DNA of 64,000 nt from an uncultured Opitutaceae bacterium (GTDB lineage Bacteria > Verrucomicrobiota > Verrucomicrobiia > Opitutales > Opitutaceae). Shown one piece after another: positions 60,905 to 64,000 of this stretch. The notes beneath the pieces were generated by a model, which saw only the letters and a program-made list of their open reading frames with translations, was not told the origin of the DNA and ran no database searches. Where the stretch lies: contig CAIYUN010000017.1 of the NCBI GenBank assembly GCA_903929355.1, forward strand, positions 124,001 to 188,000, in the 5' to 3' direction. Within the stretch, counting starts at the first letter, position 1. Each line of letters opens with the position of its first letter. The translations under genes were made by a program, and so were the position numbers.

Positions 60905-61354
60905 ATGCCCACGATCTACGAAACCCTCCGCGCCGACATCATCACCGCCGTGAAGGCCCGCGATACGGTTGCATCCACCAGCCTGCGCAGCGGCGACGCC
61001 GCGATTCAGCGCGCCTCAATGGATCAGGCCAAGCCGATCGACGACGCCCTCGCGCTCGCGACCCTCCGCAAGGTGGTCAAAAATCTGACGGACGCGAAGG
61101 CCGAGTTTGAAAAGGCCGGCCGCGCCGATCTCGCCGCCGCCAACGCCGCCGAGCTCAAGCTGCTGGAGAAATATCTCCCCGCCGGCCTCGACGCCGCGAA
61201 ACTGGAGGTCATCGTGACCGAGGCCATCAAGACCACCGGCGCGACTTCAAAGAAAGAGATGGGCAAGGTGATTGGCGCGCTCAAGCAGCACCCCGACGCC
61301 GGGCTGATGGACTTCGGCGCCGTCAGCAAGCTGGTACAGTCAAAGCTGCCGTAA
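60905..61354 (+). CDS. GatB/YqeY domain protein
   Basis: The 149-residue protein is a stand-alone YqeY: it starts [21 protein letters not shown] and continues [36 protein letters not shown], and [31 protein letters not shown]. The fold is the same as the C-terminal tail of GatB and is thought to contact tRNA. The usual LR-x-GDA-x-N-like block appears as [11 protein letters not shown], where many homologues have LRMLxxAI. ATG 60905 is chosen; the open frame upstream is repeat sequence. Confidence 0.9.
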   Translation: MPTIYETLRADIITAVKARDTVASTSLRSGDAAIQRASMDQAKPIDDALALATLRKVVKNLTDAKAEFEKAGRADLAAANAAELKLLEKYLPAGLDAAKLEVIVTEAIKTTGATSKKEMGKVIGALKQHPDAGLMDFGAVSKLVQSKLP

Positions 61355-61400
61355 GCTCGCCGTTGCCTGAACACAGCCGGACTTCCCTTGAAGACAACCG

Positions 61401-61721
61401 ATGTGCTTCCCACGAAAATTTAAGAAGCGGCTGGAGCTCAAGTCCACGGATGTCGTGTTGCCAAACGAAGTTTGGGTCACCTATTCTGTCTGCGGCTGTG
61501 ACCCGGATGCTTGCGGCTGGGAGGGTTGGATTTTGGAATCCGCAGCCAAAAAGAGCGGCAAGAAGAAGCAGCAATTATATGTCCTTGGGGATAATTGCCC
61601 CCAATGCGGCAAGAACCTTTTCAGGACAGCAGCCACGCTCAGATTCACGGTGTCCAAAAACCAGGTTCCGGATTTGGTGCCAGGAGTTGATTACAGGGTT
61701 GCAAGAGCCAAGTATATCTGA
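61401..61721 (+). CDS. small Cys-containing protein of unknown function
   Basis: The 106-residue protein has CGCDPDAC in the first half and CPQCGK in the second, together a possible zinc ribbon. Near the start it reads MCFPRKFKKRLELKS. It resembles no family I recognise. GC is near 50%, well under the roughly two-thirds typical here, with AT-ending codons, which suggests recent acquisition. It starts 46 bp after yqeY, and the short gap before rho shows no terminator. Confidence 0.6.
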   Translation: MCFPRKFKKRLELKSTDVVLPNEVWVTYSVCGCDPDACGWEGWILESAAKKSGKKKQQLYVLGDNCPQCGKNLFRTAATLRFTVSKNQVPDLVPGVDYRVARAKYI

Positions 61722-61802
61722 CGCGTGTCGGATGGCGTCAGCATCGCCCTCCTTTCAAGTTTCACCCATTGATTTGAACGCGGGGGGTAGATAGAATTAT
61801 TT

Positions 61803-63110
61803 TCACCGGGCGATCAGCTTAAGAAACTCCGCGTTGGTCTTGGTCTTCGACAGACGGGCGATCATGGTCTCGGTGGCCTCCTCGATTTTCTGCTGCACCA
61901 GCGCGCGGCGGAAAAAGTGGATACCCTCGAGGGTCTTCGCGTCGATCAGCAGCTCCTCCTTGCGGGTGCCGGACGAGGCGATGTTGATCGCGGGCCACAG
62001 GCGCATCTCGGCGGCCTTGCGGTCGAGCACCAGCTCCATGTTGCCCGTGCCCTTGAACTCCTGGAAGATCACCTGGTCCATCAGGCTGCCCGTGTCCACC
62101 AGCACGCTGGCGACGATGGTGAGGCTGCCGCCCTCCTCCGTGTTGCGGGCGGCGGCGAAGAGCTGACGCGGGCGCTCGAGCGCGCGCACGTCGAGGCCGC
62201 CCGAGCCGGTGCGGCCGGAGTTTTTCTGCGCGTTGTGCGCGCGGGCGAGCCGGGTGAGCGAGTCGAGAAAGAGCACGACGTGCTGGCCGGCCTCGACCAG
62301 CCGCTTGGCATGTTCGATGCACACGTCGGCCACGCGGATGTGGTTGTCCACGTCCTCGTCGTTGGACGAGGCCCAGACCTCGGCGGCGGGGACGCTGCGC
62401 TTGAAGTCGGTGACCTCCTCGGGGCGCTCGTCCACGAGCAGGATCATGACATGGCACTCCGGGTGGTTTTGCAGGACGCCGAGAGCCATGTCGCGCAGGA
62501 GGGTGGTCTTGCCGGTGCGGGGCGGGGCGACGATCAGGCCGCGGGTGCCCTTGCCGATGGGACAGAAGAGATCGACGGCGCGCGTGGTGAGCCGGCCGTC
62601 CTTGAGCTCCATCTTCCACTGTTTGTCGGGCGACACGGCGGTGAACTTGATGAAGTCGGGCCGGGCCTTGCGCGCCTCGATGCTGAGGCCGTCCACGGAC
62701 TCGATGAACTTCATCTTGGGGTTGGGAAACTTTCCCTCGGCGGGCCAGGCGGTGCCGCTGATGACGCTGCCCTGTTTCAGGTGGAAGCGGCGGATGAGCT
62801 CCTTGGGGACAAAGGTGTCGGTGACGCGGCGCTTGCCATACCGCGCCAGGTCGAGGAGCTCGCCGTCGCCGCGTTTCGAGTCAATGTCGAGGACGCCCGA
62901 GACCTTGACGGTGTTTTCCGGCGGGCGCTCGACCACGGCGGGGGTGGCCGCCGGCACGGGCAGGGCGGGAGTGGGGGCGGGGGCCTCCGCCACGGCCACC
63001 GCGGCGACCGGGGCCGGGCCACCCTCGCGGGCATCGGGCGCGGCGGGAGGAACGGCGGATTCGGATGACGGCGCGGAAGCGACCGGGGATTTAGCTGGAT
63101 GATGGGCCAT
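61803..63110 (-). CDS. rho: transcription termination factor Rho
   Basis: The start at 63110 (MAHHPAKSPVASAPSSES) gives 435 residues. A low-complexity Ala/Pro-rich N-terminus (1-75), common in this phylum, precedes the RNA-binding domain (GVLDIDSKRGDGELLDL, DTFVPKELIRRFHLKQG). The ATPase core has the P-loop GLIVAPPRTGKTTLLRDMA, Walker B VMILLVDERPEEVTD, the Q-loop and R-loop regions (DSLTRLARAHN, GSLTIVASVLVDTGS), and ends LIAR. It is an RNA-dependent helicase that releases RNA polymerase. It is divergent from acs. Confidence 0.97.
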   Translation of the reverse strand: MAHHPAKSPVASAPSSESAVPPAAPDAREGGPAPVAAVAVAEAPAPTPALPVPAATPAVVERPPENTVKVSGVLDIDSKRGDGELLDLARYGKRRVTDTFVPKELIRRFHLKQGSVISGTAWPAEGKFPNPKMKFIESVDGLSIEARKARPDFIKFTAVSPDKQWKMELKDGRLTTRAVDLFCPIGKGTRGLIVAPPRTGKTTLLRDMALGVLQNHPECHVMILLVDERPEEVTDFKRSVPAAEVWASSNDEDVDNHIRVADVCIEHAKRLVEAGQHVVLFLDSLTRLARAHNAQKNSGRTGSGGLDVRALERPRQLFAAARNTEEGGSLTIVASVLVDTGSLMDQVIFQEFKGTGNMELVLDRKAAEMRLWPAINIASSGTRKEELLIDAKTLEGIHFFRRALVQQKIEEATETMIARLSKTKTNAEFLKLIAR

Positions 63111-63233
63111 GAAGGAGGAAAAAGCTGAAACAGGGGGTGGAAGGTTCTTGCGCTTGACGCTGATTGTCCGGGCGGGGATAAGAAACCACACGCGCTAGCT
63201 CTGCGCGATTTCCATCCCCAAACAGACAACAAC

Positions 63234-64000
63234 GTGACGAACCAGACGATTACCTCAGTATCCCGGGAACACCGGAAATTCAGGCCTTCGGCCGAGTTTC
63301 AACGCCAAGCGAACCTTGGGAGTTATGCCGCCTATAAAAGGCTTTATGCGGAATCTGTCAACACCCCAGAAAAATTTTGGGGCCGGCAGGCCAAAGCGCT
63401 CCTGACCTGGCAAAAACCCTTCAAGAAGGTGCTCAAGTGGAAACTGCCGCACGCGCAGTGGTTTCTCGGCGGTCGGCTCAACGTCGCCGCGAACTGCCTC
63501 GACCGCCACCTCGGCACCGCGCGCGAAAACAAGGCCGCGATCATTTTTGAGGGCGAGCCGGGCGAGGTCCGCACGATCACCTACAAGCAGCTCCACCGCG
63601 AGGTCTGCCAGCTGGCCAACGCCCTCACGGCGCTCGGCCTGGCCAAGGGCGACCGCGCCGCGATTTACCTGCCGATGGTGCCGGAGGCCGCCGTCGCCAT
63701 GCTCGCGTGTGCGCGGCTGGGGGTGATCCACACGGTTATTTTTGGCGGTTTCTCCAGCGAGGCGATCAAGGACCGGGTCAACGACTGCCAGGCCAAGGTC
63801 GTCATCACCGCCGACGGCGGCTGGCGGCGGGGCAAGATCATCGAGCTGAAGGCCAACGTGGACCGCGCCCTCCCGGGCACGCCGACCGTGCAGCATGTGA
63901 TCGTGCTCAAGCGCACCGGGCAGCCGGTGGCGTTTTCCGAGGGCCGCGACCGCTGGTGGCACGACCTGATGGCCGGCCAGTCCGCCGAGCACAAGGCTCC
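63234..64000 (+). CDS. acs: acetyl-CoA synthetase (3' end outside window)
   Basis: The frame from GTG 63234 is open to the window edge; 255 residues are visible. It begins VTNQTITSVSREHRKFRPSA, then SYAAYKRLYAESVNTPEKFW, the AcsN domain, followed by KWKLPHAQWFLGGRLNVAANCLDRH, RTITYKQLHREVCQLANAL and VIFGGFSSEAIKDRV. The order and spacing fit AMP-forming acetyl-CoA synthetase, which makes acetyl-CoA from acetate, ATP and CoA. The AMP-binding P-loop lies beyond the end. GTG is the only reasonable start; no clear Shine-Dalgarno is seen. Confidence 0.93.
   Translation, partial: MTNQTITSVSREHRKFRPSAEFQRQANLGSYAAYKRLYAESVNTPEKFWGRQAKALLTWQKPFKKVLKWKLPHAQWFLGGRLNVAANCLDRHLGTARENKAAIIFEGEPGEVRTITYKQLHREVCQLANALTALGLAKGDRAAIYLPMVPEAAVAMLACARLGVIHTVIFGGFSSEAIKDRVNDCQAKVVITADGGWRRGKIIELKANVDRALPGTPTVQHVIVLKRTGQPVAFSEGRDRWWHDLMAGQSAEHKA

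Overview
The window reads as chromosome of a high-GC, polysaccharide-degrading member of the Verrucomicrobiota, most likely Opitutaceae. This is inferred from gene content (GH106, GH105/88, GH2 and GH115 enzymes, class I fumarase, PP-rich Rho, DUF2132, GxxExxY protein) and from intergenic repeat arrays; no rRNA or marker gene is present to prove it. No tRNA, rRNA, CRISPR array, prophage or recognisable transposase was seen.

Layout. (1) 1-14613: one tightly packed, co-oriented surface-polysaccharide operon of 13 genes, most joined by ATGA/GTGA overlaps. It holds seven glycosyltransferases, a PIG-L deacetylase, a Wzy-like polymerase, a WcaF-like acetyltransferase, an OafA-type acyltransferase, an O-antigen-ligase-type protein and, last, the polyprenyl-phosphate sugar transferase that starts synthesis. 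(2) 14964-28840: housekeeping genes: a flavoprotein disulfide reductase, the gatCAB amidotransferase (with a nuclease-fold GxxExxY gene between gatA and gatB), pyruvate carboxylase, a methyltransferase, a PlsC-like acyltransferase and a PAP2-related membrane enzyme. (3) 29033-47992: glycan use. A GH105/88 unsaturated uronyl hydrolase, GH106 rhamnosidase and GH2 enzyme are interspersed with an interrupted htpG, fumA and a polytopic membrane protein. A coherent glucuronate module follows: GH115 alpha-glucuronidase, hexuronate-type MFS importer and mannonate dehydratase (uxuA). (4) 48296-60071: a redox region. A porin, a cupredoxin and a hybrid histidine kinase form one operon. Convergent to it is an operon for a tetrahaem cytochrome, a cyclic-nucleotide-binding protein with four [4Fe-4S] sites, a membrane protein with four candidate haem-b histidines and a decahaem cytochrome. 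A membrane-anchored FAD/[2Fe-2S] reductase is divergent from that operon. (5) 60199-64000: a tiny Lys-rich ORF with its own terminator, DUF2132, YqeY, a small low-GC protein, rho and the start of acs.

The most unusual non-coding content is a family of foldback loci. Arrays of 9-10-nt words (typically nnCACRGAG, or GGAGnAAAC / AACGAAGG variants) occur as inverted pairs at about 14.7, 18.6, 25.6, 26.7, 46.8 and 60.8 kb, always between genes. At 18.6 kb the pair encloses a complete PD-(D/E)xK-fold GxxExxY gene. Separate families are 7-nt-period arrays (three loci, one translated in frame inside pyruvate carboxylase) and GTAG-headed REP-like hairpins (four loci). The redox operon is the best candidate for an undescribed protein system; the foldback/nuclease cassette is the best candidate for an undescribed element.
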